A program made the translations under genes and the position numbers. This document shows positions 34,799 to 44,300 of a stretch of 64,000 nucleotides of DNA, one piece after another; within the stretch, counting starts at the first letter, position 1; the number at the start of each line of letters is the position of its first letter. Source of the stretch: Arcticibacter sp. (GTDB lineage Bacteria > Bacteroidota > Bacteroidia > 2-12-FULL-35-15); NCBI GenBank assembly GCA_021155045.1, contig JAJNQB010000008.1:124001-188000 (forward strand), in the 5' to 3' direction. Below the pieces are notes generated by a model. That model made no database searches and had not been told where the DNA came from. It saw only the letters and a program-made list of their open reading frames with translations.

Positions 34799-36541
34799 CT
34801 ATCTCACAATTCTTAATATAGGACAAGGTGAATCTTTAAATACGCCATAAGTTCTACTTCCCATTAGTAATTTCCCAAGTGGTGATGCTCTGTGGCTTGC
34901 TAAAATGATTAATTCAGCATTTCGTTCCTTCGCAATTTCAATTATCTCTGACGCAACATCTCCTTGTCCAAAAACAGCATCAATATTATTCACACCCATT
35001 TCCTTTAATTTTTTTGCCTCATTTATAAGCATTTCTTTACCTTCATTTATCCACCCTTCTTTTATTGTTTTCCATTCTGGAGAGTCTGAAGCCAACAATC
35101 CTGTACTATGAAATTTTTCATCAACGTATAGCAGTACTATTTTAGAACCAGTTGTATTTGCTAAATATGCTGCTTGTGTTCTTGCTTTTTCAGCTAATTC
35201 AGAATTGCCAACGGGGTATATAATTGTTCTATAGGCAAAAGAACCATTTTTAGCAAAAGACGGTTTTGTGTTTGCTGCAATGCCTGGAACATGTTCTTGG
35301 ATTTCAAACTCTATTTCTTCTATTTTCTCTTTGGCTCTTCCTCCTTTATCTACCCATGTTTTAGTCCATTTACGTTGGGCAACACGCAGAATAATAAAAG
35401 CAATTGTGGCTAATATTGCGAAAGAAACAAATCCCCAAGTGAAAGTTCCTGTGCTTTGTTTGGAAATCCCCATGGCATTCGGAATAAAACTACCCCCTAA
35501 AGCTCCAATTTCACCTATCATACTACCTGCAACTGCTGTGGCTAAAGGCCAACGAAGCGGAACCAATTGAAAGAGTGCTCCATTTCCTGCCCCAAGGGCA
35601 GCGAAACAAACCATAAACAATATAGTTGTTGCAGTAACTCCTATTGGCAAACCGGCAATTATCATGGTAATAATGATTACACCGAAGATTGCAGACAACG
35701 TATTTATTCCTCCCCACCTGTCGGAAGCCCAGCCTCCAACAATTCTAATGGCGCTTCCCATTAAGGCTGCCAACATTGTTAATTGCCCAGCTTCTACTTT
35801 AGTAACTCCAAATTGATCATAAAAATAAGTTGGTAAAAAATTAGCTAGACCAATAAATCCTCCAAAAGTGATGATATAAATTAAATTAAATGTCCAGCCA
35901 TCTCTTTCAAACAAACAAGACAAATGCTCTTTCAACGATTGTTTGTGTACATCTGGTGGTTCTTTAGCAAAAACAATCATTACAATCATTGGAATAAGCA
36001 TAAATATTGCTGCTATTCCATAAACGGCATGCCATCCAAACTTCATAGCTAATGGTGGAGCAAAAAGCATCGCCAATACAGTTCCACTATTTCCTGCCCC
36101 TGCAATTCCCATTGCTAATCCTTTATATTTTGGAGGAAACCACCCAGAACCTAAAGATAATGCAACACCAAAACTAGCTCCTGCAATACCAAGCAAAACA
36201 CCCATTTTTATCACATCCGAATAAGTATCAACAAAATAATAACCAAACAACATTGCAAAAAAGATTAATGTCATTTCAGTTAATGCTGCATTTTTTCTTC
36301 CTATATATTGAGCTAATACTCCTAAAGGGAAACGCATTATTGCCCCCGCTAAAATGGGGACAGAAATCATAAACCCTTTTTGAGCGGGCGTTAAATTAAA
36401 TTCTTCACTAATAAATGGTGCCATAGCCCCATTTAATACCCATATTGCAAAACAAAAATCAAAATATAAAAAAGCTGAAAAAAGAGTTGGCGCATGTCCC
36501 GCCTTCAAGAAAGTTTTAAAACTAGCCATAAAAAAATACAT
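34799..36541 (-). CDS. narK: NarK-type transporter fused to a C-terminal universal stress (UspA) domain
   Basis: 580 residues. Residues 1-400 form a 12-helix nitrate/nitrite porter (FNLTPAQKGFMISVPILAGA, GIAGASFGVALSLGSGWFPP, GAGNSGTVLAML). After a hydrophilic linker, residues 435-580 are a Usp domain (FAYRTIIYPVGNSELAEKAR, ELIILASHRASPLGKLLMGS, CPILRIVR), with a near-canonical nucleotide-binding loop G-x2-x-L-L-M-G-S. The cytosolic Usp domain could couple transport to ATP or stress state. An alternative ATG is at 36529. Two FNR-like sites lie upstream. Confidence 0.92.
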   Translation of the reverse strand: MYFFMASFKTFLKAGHAPTLFSAFLYFDFCFAIWVLNGAMAPFISEEFNLTPAQKGFMISVPILAGAIMRFPLGVLAQYIGRKNAALTEMTLIFFAMLFGYYFVDTYSDVIKMGVLLGIAGASFGVALSLGSGWFPPKYKGLAMGIAGAGNSGTVLAMLFAPPLAMKFGWHAVYGIAAIFMLIPMIVMIVFAKEPPDVHKQSLKEHLSCLFERDGWTFNLIYIITFGGFIGLANFLPTYFYDQFGVTKVEAGQLTMLAALMGSAIRIVGGWASDRWGGINTLSAIFGVIIITMIIAGLPIGVTATTILFMVCFAALGAGNGALFQLVPLRWPLATAVAGSMIGEIGALGGSFIPNAMGISKQSTGTFTWGFVSFAILATIAFIILRVAQRKWTKTWVDKGGRAKEKIEEIEFEIQEHVPGIAANTKPSFAKNGSFAYRTIIYPVGNSELAEKARTQAAYLANTTGSKIVLLYVDEKFHSTGLLASDSPEWKTIKEGWINEGKEMLINEAKKLKEMGVNNIDAVFGQGDVASEIIEIAKERNAELIILASHRASPLGKLLMGSRTYGVFKDSPCPILRIVR

Positions 36542-36585
36542 TTAAATTTATGGCACAAAAGTGTGGATAAGATGTGTTTTTTTTT

Positions 36586-36599
36586 ATGACTGTAATCAG
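36586..36599 (-). promoter_or_regulatory. FNR-like site ATGACTGTAATCAG for the narK operon
   Basis: Centre 36.5 bp from the end of the minus-strand box CACTTTTG (36556-36563). The proximal of two sites upstream of the narK-usp gene. Confidence 0.68.
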
Positions 36600-36629
36600 C
36601 CCTTGTGATGTTTTTTGTCAATACTCATA

Positions 36630-36643
36630 ATGATAAAGATCAT
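36630..36643 (-). promoter_or_regulatory. Second, distal FNR-like site ATGATAAAGATCAT
   Basis: Full match to TGAT-N4-ATCA, 44 bp (about four helical turns) upstream of the proximal narK site and on the same DNA face. Could enhance activation of narK or act on the neighbouring crp gene's 3' end; the first is more likely. Confidence 0.55.
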
Positions 36644-36691
36644 ATTACTTTAGCTGCTGTATATTCTGTATCCGAATTTGTCAAGTTTATT

Positions 36692-37390
36692 TTAATAATA
36701 AGGCGACAGTATTTTATGCAATTTTTCTATATCACATAGTTTTATTTTTTTTTCTTTTATACTTACTATCTTTTCTTTTTTAAATTCAGATAATTCTCTA
36801 ATAAATTGTTCTGTTCGTATTCCTGCTATGTCAGCAAAATCTTTTCGCGTTATTTCTGCATCAATTAATATCTGGTCTGAATCTTTCGTTTTTTTTCCAA
36901 AACTTTTGGCACATAATAATAAAGCATCAGCAACTTTATCGTGCACAGTCATTTGAGATAAATTTTTCATTTTATTTTCTGCCATTCTTAATTCAATAGA
37001 AAAAAATTGCATCAAATTATAGGTAAGCTTAATATCTGTAAGTAATGCTTTATTGAATTCAACATTTGTAAAGCTACATAATTCACTATTTTCCATAGCA
37101 ACTGCAGATACAGAATAAACATCATGTCCAAACCCACGATGTCCTAACACATGACCGTTTGCAGCTAATCGTACTATTAATTGTTTTCCAACAAACCCTT
37201 CCCTAACAACTTTTACTTTGCCAGAATGAATAAAATAAATATTTGTGGCAAAAGTTCCTTCATTAAAAATATATTGCCCTTTCAAATATTTTTCAACAAT
37301 TTTCGATTCGTTTAATTTATCCAACAAATCCGATGAACACATTCTTACAAAGCAATCAGGAGATTTGCAACTATGACAATCTATTTTCAT
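36692..37390 (-). CDS. Crp/Fnr-family regulator with four N-terminal Cys
   Basis: 232 residues. The N-terminal Cys set is C5, C8, C13 and C18 (CHSCKSPDCFVRMC), a candidate Fe-S or metal site. A cNMP-like sensor domain follows (GQYIFNEGTFATNIYFIHSG). The HTH reads TRKDFADIAGIRTEQFIREL, with an E-x2-x-R spacing as in FNR recognition helices. It sits between the narK operon and the nar operon. No palindrome of the TGAY-N4-RTCA type is seen in its own upstream region. A role in nitrate/NO/oxygen control is inferred. Confidence 0.9.
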   Translation of the reverse strand: MKIDCHSCKSPDCFVRMCSSDLLDKLNESKIVEKYLKGQYIFNEGTFATNIYFIHSGKVKVVREGFVGKQLIVRLAANGHVLGHRGFGHDVYSVSAVAMENSELCSFTNVEFNKALLTDIKLTYNLMQFFSIELRMAENKMKNLSQMTVHDKVADALLLCAKSFGKKTKDSDQILIDAEITRKDFADIAGIRTEQFIRELSEFKKEKIVSIKEKKIKLCDIEKLHKILSPYY

Positions 37391-37709
37391 TAAACTAAGT
37401 TATCAGATATAAGAATTAGTCGGTAAAATATAATTTTTATTTTTTAAATCCATATCAAATGTATTACAGGATAAAACAAAGCCTACGAACCAAATACAAT
37501 AAAACTATCCTCAACTCTCTAAAGGAATTAGCTTAGTTTATTATTAACCAATAAAAAAATAGGCTTTTTATATTGATGAGAAAATATTTTAAATATTATT
37601 AATTATCAACAAATGGTAAATTATTTTTTGAAATTTTACAAGATTAAAGAGTATAAAAAAATAATTTAAAAAATCACTAAATATTTTCTTGATTCTATTT
37701 TGTTGAAAA
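37391..37709. other. Intergenic stretch with no gene found
   Basis: About 320 nt of very AT-rich DNA between the crp start and the end of the last gene of the nar operon. I find no ORF of interest, no FNR-like palindrome and no strong terminator hairpin. It must contain the crp promoter and the nar operon 3' end. Confidence 0.6.
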
Positions 37710-38066
37710 TTACTTTAGAGCGAATATAACTCCTAGTATTATAATTAAAGCAACAAAGAAAGCTACCATCTTGTTATTTTTTGCCATTGTTTTAAAAATG
37801 GGAAAAGAAAACTGGATAGTTCTTCCATTTTCGTGCAATACGTTTAATGCAGTTCTGAAAATATATATAGCAAAGCCAAAAAATATTATGGAAAAGCCTA
37901 TCAGTAAAAAACAGTTAAGTTGTTCGTTTAAAGAAAAGCTGTTTGAATTTTGCGAAAAAGCAGTCTTTCCTATAATTAACAAAAACAAAAAGGTTGACAT
38001 TTTTTTTGAGTTATTTACATACAAGCCTAATTTTTTTGCATATTTTATCATAGTTTTCATAGGCAT
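37710..38066 (-). CDS. Small membrane protein at the end of the nar operon
   Basis: 118 residues with an N-terminal signal-like helix (MSTFLFLLIIGKTAFSQ; the start could be internal), then a helix (FLLIGFSIIFFGFAIYIF) and a C-terminal helix (KMVAFFVALIIILGVIFALK). The layout and last helix resemble the neighbouring 87-residue gene, suggesting related proteins. Possibly a structural or anchoring partner of NarI or of the diheme cytochrome. Function unknown. Confidence 0.72.
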   Translation of the reverse strand: MPMKTMIKYAKKLGLYVNNSKKMSTFLFLLIIGKTAFSQNSNSFSLNEQLNCFLLIGFSIIFFGFAIYIFRTALNVLHENGRTIQFSFPIFKTMAKNNKMVAFFVALIIILGVIFALK

Positions 38067-38103
38067 ATTTTTTTTAAGTTAAAAGTATATTTTATTTTAA
38101 AGG

Positions 38104-38367
38104 TTAAATTTTTATTGCATAAAAAATTCCGACCAAAAATATTGCTAACAGTATAAAAGCAACTTTTTTTTCATGGGAGGCGGACCATTTCAATAATCGA
38201 TCAAAATTGAATATTGAAACGTCTTCTATGCTAACTGAAGATCCCATTTCTTTAAAAATTCTACTCACATTCAAAACATAACGAATGGCAAATATTACGA
38301 ATACAAAAACAAGCAATAATAAATAAGCTAAAAGACTTTCCGTACCAAGTATATTTAATAAAATCAT
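38104..38367 (-). CDS. Small two-helix membrane protein after narI
   Basis: 87 residues, two membrane helices (LLAYLLLLVFVFVIFAIRYV and KVAFILLAIFLVGIFYAIKI) flanking a soluble loop with SIEDVSIFNFDRLLKW. It starts 12 nt after narI and is followed 37 nt later by a similar gene. Its position says nar accessory; no family is recognised. Confidence 0.75.
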   Translation of the reverse strand: MILLNILGTESLLAYLLLLVFVFVIFAIRYVLNVSRIFKEMGSSVSIEDVSIFNFDRLLKWSASHEKKVAFILLAIFLVGIFYAIKI

Positions 38368-38378
38368 CGAAATAAATT

Positions 38379-39104
38379 TTAATTATTTTTTGATTTATGA
38401 CCTTCTGAATGAGCTCTTGAAGTACGAATGTTTTTTCTAGACCAATTCCAAATCACTTGTTGATAGCTTCTCCATAAATAATCTACTGGATAAACCAAGA
38501 AATGAACAAATCGAGTAAAAGGGATTAATCCAATTAATGAAAATGCGGAGATAATATGAACTTTCAATGACAAAGAATTAACACTAGCCACCGCATCAAT
38601 TTGAGGGTCGAATACAAATATAGAACGTAAATAAGGTGTTAAGAAAGCTGCAAACCAAGAAGATCCCCACCTGTTGTGGTAAGCCACCAGCAATCCTGAA
38701 ATTATTTGTGTAAGTAAAACTAAATAAACAACAACATCCATCTTGCTTGTTACAATTTGAACTCTTCTAACAGTTAATCTTCTGTATATTAAAAGTATTA
38801 ACCCAATAAAGGCAGACAAGCCAAATGCAAAAGCGGTAATTTCCAAAATCAATAATCTTACCGACTGCCCATTCCAAGCAACTACTGCACGAGGGAAAAG
38901 AAATGCAATCAAATGTCCGAAGAATAAAAAGAATAATCCCCAGTGAAATGGCTGACTGCCAATAAATAATTTTCTTCCTTCCAAAAACTGGGACGATAAT
39001 GAAGAAACGGTAAAGCCTTTATTTAAATAACGGTAAATTGAACCGATTAAAAAAATGGCTAATGCTGCGTAGGGAAATACTACAAATAATAGATAGTTTG
39101 TCAT
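38379..39104 (-). CDS. narI: Respiratory nitrate reductase gamma subunit
   Basis: Diheme cytochrome b of the membrane-bound enzyme, 241 residues with five helices. It accepts electrons from quinol and passes them to NarH. His residues in hydrophobic segments (FHWGLFFLFFGHLIAFLFPR, KVHIISAFSLIGLIPFTRFVHFLVYP) match heme ligation. Located 2 nt downstream of narJ. Confidence 0.94.
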   Translation of the reverse strand: MTNYLLFVVFPYAALAIFLIGSIYRYLNKGFTVSSLSSQFLEGRKLFIGSQPFHWGLFFLFFGHLIAFLFPRAVVAWNGQSVRLLILEITAFAFGLSAFIGLILLIYRRLTVRRVQIVTSKMDVVVYLVLLTQIISGLLVAYHNRWGSSWFAAFLTPYLRSIFVFDPQIDAVASVNSLSLKVHIISAFSLIGLIPFTRFVHFLVYPVDYLWRSYQQVIWNWSRKNIRTSRAHSEGHKSKNN

Positions 39105-39106
39105 AG

Positions 39107-39838
39107 CTAATCGAGATTATATTCGTTTACTAAATTGTTAATTTCATTTTTTTTCACTTGGGCACTTGCCAAGTTGTTTACACTTTGTTTTCCAAAAAAA
39201 GATTTATGGTGTTGAATGTCAATCATTGGATCTTTTGCTTTATCAAAATTTACGTTTTCGAAATCTTTTTTAAATACCAATAAAAGTGAGATTAATAGGT
39301 CTTTATATACATTTCCTTGATTAAGTTCTTCTTGAATAATTGCTTTATGCAATTTTTTTAAAACTTTCATTTTTAGTTCAACACGAGCTTGTGCAAATTC
39401 TGAAACCATTTTTTCAACTCCTGGTATCATTATTTTTACTGCTAATTCATCTAAAAGATTATAATCATCCGTTTTTGTATATAAAGTGAGCATGTTACAA
39501 ATATTGTCAGACAAATCTGTTCCACAATCATTTTTCGCCTTAAGCTGCTCTTCTTGCATGTGTAACAAAAATGCTCCTCTTTTATAATCTTCACCAAAAA
39601 TTACATATCCTAAATCGAGATAACAGATTGGTTGAACATCAAAAGATTTTGTAAATAATTCCTGCCATTGATCTTCATTATGAGTATTTACATATTCAGT
39701 AAATCGTTTCATTTCCATAGCTACCTCAGGATATTTTTCATCAAGCATCTTTTGACAAGCCTCAACTTGTTTTGGATAGTCTTTTGAAGGATATCTTAAA
39801 AGATCTGCGAATAATATGTAATGGTTAAAGTTTTTCAT
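39107..39838 (-). CDS. narJ: Nitrate reductase molybdenum cofactor assembly chaperone
   Basis: Cytosolic TorD/NarJ-type chaperone, needed to insert Moco into NarG and deliver the complex to NarI. The family region is YILFADLLRYPSKDY and DLGYVIFGEDYKRGAFLLHM. ATG at 39838 is used; a longer frame to 39919 overlaps narH by 80 nt and adds a hydrophobic stretch not expected here. 1 nt after the narH stop. Confidence 0.93.
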   Translation of the reverse strand: MKNFNHYILFADLLRYPSKDYPKQVEACQKMLDEKYPEVAMEMKRFTEYVNTHNEDQWQELFTKSFDVQPICYLDLGYVIFGEDYKRGAFLLHMQEEQLKAKNDCGTDLSDNICNMLTLYTKTDDYNLLDELAVKIMIPGVEKMVSEFAQARVELKMKVLKKLHKAIIQEELNQGNVYKDLLISLLLVFKKDFENVNFDKAKDPMIDIQHHKSFFGKQSVNNLASAQVKKNEINNLVNEYNLD

Positions 39839-39839
39839 T

Positions 39840-41330
39840 TTATAATCCTCTTGCAGGTTTTTCTTTAAATCCAAAACCAGTATTACCTTTAACATCAGCA
39901 GTATTTTCAAGCATTTCAATTGATTCTTCGCGATGAGCTGGAGGAATCACAAAACGTTCGTCAAATGTTGCCAATGCTGTTAATCTAAATATCTGGTCAG
40001 CAGTATCTCCACTCATTTGAACTTCTTTTAATGCTGAAGAAATTTCTGCTGCATTTAAATCTCCAACTGTTACACCTCTTCTGTGCAGCCTTACCGCCAT
40101 TAATCGTTTCATTACCTCTGTTACCTGAGCTGTATTTCCTGCTGAAAACAATGAAGCTAAATATTTCATCGGCAGACGACTACTCTCAACTCCGTTCCAT
40201 AATGATTTACTTGTTGAATTGTAAACGCCATCAGCTACTGTAGCCATTGTTGGAAGTAAAGCAGGCACGTAAAATAAATTAGGTAATGTTCTAAATTCTG
40301 GATGTAAAGGCAATGCTAATTTCCAAACTTTTACAAATTTATATACTGGAGATTTTTGAGCAGCTTCAATTGTTGAATCAGCTATTCCGTTTAATTTAGC
40401 TTGTTTGATTACTTCTGGATCAAATGGATCTAAGTAAATATCCATTTGTGCATTCACCAATTGGTCTTCTGGAGCAGATGCTGCTGATTCAATTTTATCA
40501 GCGTCATACAACATTACTCCCAGATATCTAATTCTACCAACACAAGAATGGAAACATGCAGGTGCTTGTCCCGACTCTAATCTCGGATAACACAACACAC
40601 ATTTTTCGGATTTACCTGTATTCCAATTGTAATAACTTTTTTTGTACGGACAAGCTGTTACACACATTCTCCATGCACGACATCTTTCTTGATTAATTAA
40701 CACAACACCATCTTCACCTCTTTTGTAAAGAGCTCCAGAAGGACAAGATGCAACGCATGCTGGGTTTAAACAATGATTACAAATTCTTGGAAGATAATGA
40801 AAGGTCATTCTTTCTAATTGAAACATTGCTTCTTTTTCAGCATCAGAAAGTTTTTCCATATTTACATCCTGACGAGCATAATCAACAGAACCTCCCATAT
40901 CATCATCCCAGTTAGGGCCAGAAACAACATCCATATGCTCTCCTGTTACTAATGAAACAGGGCGAGCTGTTGGTTGATCATCTCCTTCTGGAGCTGTAAA
41001 TAAATCTTGATACTTATACGTCCAAGGTTCATAATAATCATCCAACACAGGCATGTGAGGGTTATGAAAAATATTTTTTAATCCTCTAAATTTTCCTGCT
41101 CCTTTTAAAGAAACAGAATCTCCATTCTTTTCCCACCCACCTTTGTATATGTCTTGGTTTTCCCACTTTGTTGGGTAACCTGTTCCTGGTTTTGTTTCAA
41201 CATTATTCCACCACATATATTCGGCTCCTTTTCTATCGGTCCAAATATTTTTACATGCAATGGAACAAGTGTGACACCCGATACATTTATCGAGATGAAA
41301 AACCATTGATACTTGAGATCTTACGTCCAT
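39840..41330 (-). CDS. narH: Respiratory nitrate reductase beta subunit
   Basis: 496-residue iron-sulfur subunit carrying one [3Fe-4S] and three [4Fe-4S] clusters: CIGCHTCSIACKN, CNHCLNPACVASCPSG, CRAWRMCVTACPYKK (Trp in place of Cys, as in the 3Fe site) and KCVLCYPRLESGQAPACFHS. It wires NarI heme to NarG. Start MDVRSQVSMVFHLDKCIGC is family-typical. Confidence 0.96.
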   Translation of the reverse strand: MDVRSQVSMVFHLDKCIGCHTCSIACKNIWTDRKGAEYMWWNNVETKPGTGYPTKWENQDIYKGGWEKNGDSVSLKGAGKFRGLKNIFHNPHMPVLDDYYEPWTYKYQDLFTAPEGDDQPTARPVSLVTGEHMDVVSGPNWDDDMGGSVDYARQDVNMEKLSDAEKEAMFQLERMTFHYLPRICNHCLNPACVASCPSGALYKRGEDGVVLINQERCRAWRMCVTACPYKKSYYNWNTGKSEKCVLCYPRLESGQAPACFHSCVGRIRYLGVMLYDADKIESAASAPEDQLVNAQMDIYLDPFDPEVIKQAKLNGIADSTIEAAQKSPVYKFVKVWKLALPLHPEFRTLPNLFYVPALLPTMATVADGVYNSTSKSLWNGVESSRLPMKYLASLFSAGNTAQVTEVMKRLMAVRLHRRGVTVGDLNAAEISSALKEVQMSGDTADQIFRLTALATFDERFVIPPAHREESIEMLENTADVKGNTGFGFKEKPARGL

Positions 41331-41349
41331 AATTTTACTTTTTAAATTA

Positions 41350-44300
41350 TTAGAATTCTACTTTATCCATTTTTCTTACTAAAACATGCGTGTCGCGATT
41401 TACACCTACCGGTCCCCAATAGTTGAAGTGATATGAAAACTGACCATAACCTCCAACCATTAAACTTGGTTTTAAATGTACGCGCGTAAAGCTATTATGA
41501 CCACCAGCTCTTCTTCCTCCCCTTTCTTGAGATTTAGGAACGCTGTACGTTCTTTCTGGCGAGTGATATACTATACAAACACCATTTGGAATTCTAGCGC
41601 TTACACATGCGCGAGTACAATAAACTCCATGATCATTATAAACCTCTACCCAATCATTATCTTTAACTCCTATTGATGCTGCATCTTCTTCACTCATCCA
41701 GCAAGGCTCCATACCTCTCGACAATGTTAACATTCTCAGAGTATCACCATAAGTTGAGTGGATATGCCACTTTCCATGCGGAGTTAAAACATTCAACATT
41801 TTTGCTTTTCCATCATTTACCGTTTTTCTTATGTCGCCATAAGCTTCAGGCGTAGGTGATGGTTTATATGTTGGCAAATGTTCACCAAATGCTATATAAC
41901 CATCATGATCGAGATAAAAATGCTGACGACCTGTTAATGTTCTCCATGGCACCAAGCAATCTACATTATAACTGTAAGCAGTATATGCACGACCGTTATC
42001 CATTAAACCAGACCAAAGTGGCGAATTATTGTAACGTCTTGGTTGTGATTGTAAATCTTTGTAATCTATTTTTACATCTTTACTTCCAATACCATGTTGA
42101 ACCAATGGCATTCCGGTTTTTTTCTCCATATTTTGATATGCCCTAACAGTCATCTCGCCATTGGTTAATGATGACAATCGAAGAACAGCATTTACTGCTT
42201 CCACATCTTCTTTTAATGATGGATATTCAACCCCATTAATTTTTTGAACATGTCGTTTATCTTTTAACATTCCTTGATAAACATCGTCAGCCATAAAACT
42301 TACACCATGTGCACCAATCGGATTGGTGTTCATATTAGGTCCAAGAGAAATGTATTTATTAAATATTTGTGTGTAATCTCTTTCAACAACTGCAATTTTA
42401 TGCATTGTTTTTCCAGGTATTGGTTCACATTCACCTTTATACCAATCAAGTAATCTTGGTTGAGTTATTTCATCTACACTATCATGTGATAAAGGAACGT
42501 TTACAATATCTTTTACTGGATTTGGCATATATGAAACAGCCATTTCGCTCACTTTTTTAGCTAATAGTTGGAATATTTGCCAATCACTTTTTGCTTCCCA
42601 AACTGGTGCAACAGCAGCAGATAAAGGATGAATGAAGGAGTGCATATCGGTTGAGTTAATATCTGCTTTTTCGTACCATGATGCGGTTGGTAAAACAATA
42701 TCAGAATATAAAGCAGAAGTATCCATACGGAAATTGATATCTATAATCAAATCCATTTTCCCTTTTGGTGCTTCTCTCCATAACAACTCTGTTACATGAT
42801 CTTTTGCAGCTTCATCAGCAATTTTATTATTATGAGTTCCTAAGTAATGGTCGAGCATATACTCGTGTCCTTTAGCGCTTGCCATTAGGGCATTTCCGCG
42901 CCAAATAAACCAGTTACGAGGAAAATTAATTTCGTTATCTGGATCAGATATTGAATATTTTAATTCTTTCGATTTTAATTTATCTACTACATAATTTTTG
43001 ATTTCATCATCCGTTTTTGCTCCTGCAGCTTGTGCATCTGTAGCTATTTCCAAATTGCTTTTATCATACTGCGGATAAAAAGGCATCCATCCATTTCTTA
43101 CTGCCATTGCTGCAAAATCTGCGGAATGCATATTTCCTAATTTGCTACCTGTTGGAATGCTATTGTATTCGGCTTGGTTACCATCATATCTCCATTGGTC
43201 GGAGTTAATATAATGCCATATTGGAGCTTGTTGCAAACGATTAGCACCTTGCCAATCTTTTCCTGACATAATAGTTCCCCAAGAATCTACTGGCGCTAAT
43301 TTTTCTTGTCCTACATAGTGGTTCATTCCACCTCCATTAACACCATTACAACCTGTAAGCATTTGAGTCATAATTGCAGAACGGTACATTAAGTTGTTGT
43401 GGAACCAGTGGCAAATAGCTGCACCCACAATTACCATACATTTACCTTTTGTAATTTCAGCTGTACTGCCCCACTCACGAGCTAATTGAAGTACCGTTTC
43501 TTTTCCAATACCTGTAAAAATTTCTTGCCATGCTGGAGTATATGCTTGGTTTTTATCATCGTAATCAGCAGGGTATTCACCAGGTAATCCTCGAGATACA
43601 CCATATTGACCAAAAGTTAAATCATAAATTGTAACTGCCGCAATTTTTTTACCATCAACTGTTTCTATATATTTTACAGGAACTCCACGAATTGCTTTTT
43701 TATTTAAACCATATTCAATAAACTCTACATTTAAAACATCATCACTTTTGTTTAATAAAGTTAGTGTTGGATCAAATTCAGAATTATCTTCCCCATCTTC
43801 AAATTTTAAGTTCCAGTTACCAATTTTTCCTTTATCCCAACGTTGACCCATTGAACCTTTAGGCATTACTAATTTTCCTGATTGAGAATCGATATTTAAA
43901 AATTTCCAATCTCCATTTTCAACGTCTTTGTACTTTTTAAGTCGATTAGCTCGAACTAATCTACCTGGTTTAAAGTGATCTCCTTCAGATTCTAATTCAA
44001 CAAGGAATGGACAATCGGTATATCTTTTTACGTAATCAATGAAGTAAGGCACTTGTCTGTCGGCATGAAACTCTTTAAGAATAACATGAGTAACAGCCAT
44101 CCAAAATGCTCCATCGCTTCCTGCATGAACAGGAATCCACTGATCTGCATGTTTTGCAACCATGCTAAAATCTGGCGACATAACTACTGTTTTTGTACCA
44201 TTATGTTTTGATTCTGAGAAAAAATGGATGTCTGGTGTACGAGTCATACCAAGATTTGCTCCCATTGATACACAAAATTTTGAGTTATACCAATCAGCAC

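Noticed and set aside
39839..39919. N-terminal extension of NarJ overlapping narH
   Set aside because: The extension would add a hydrophobic stretch to a soluble chaperone and overlap narH by 80 nt; ATG 39838 fits better.
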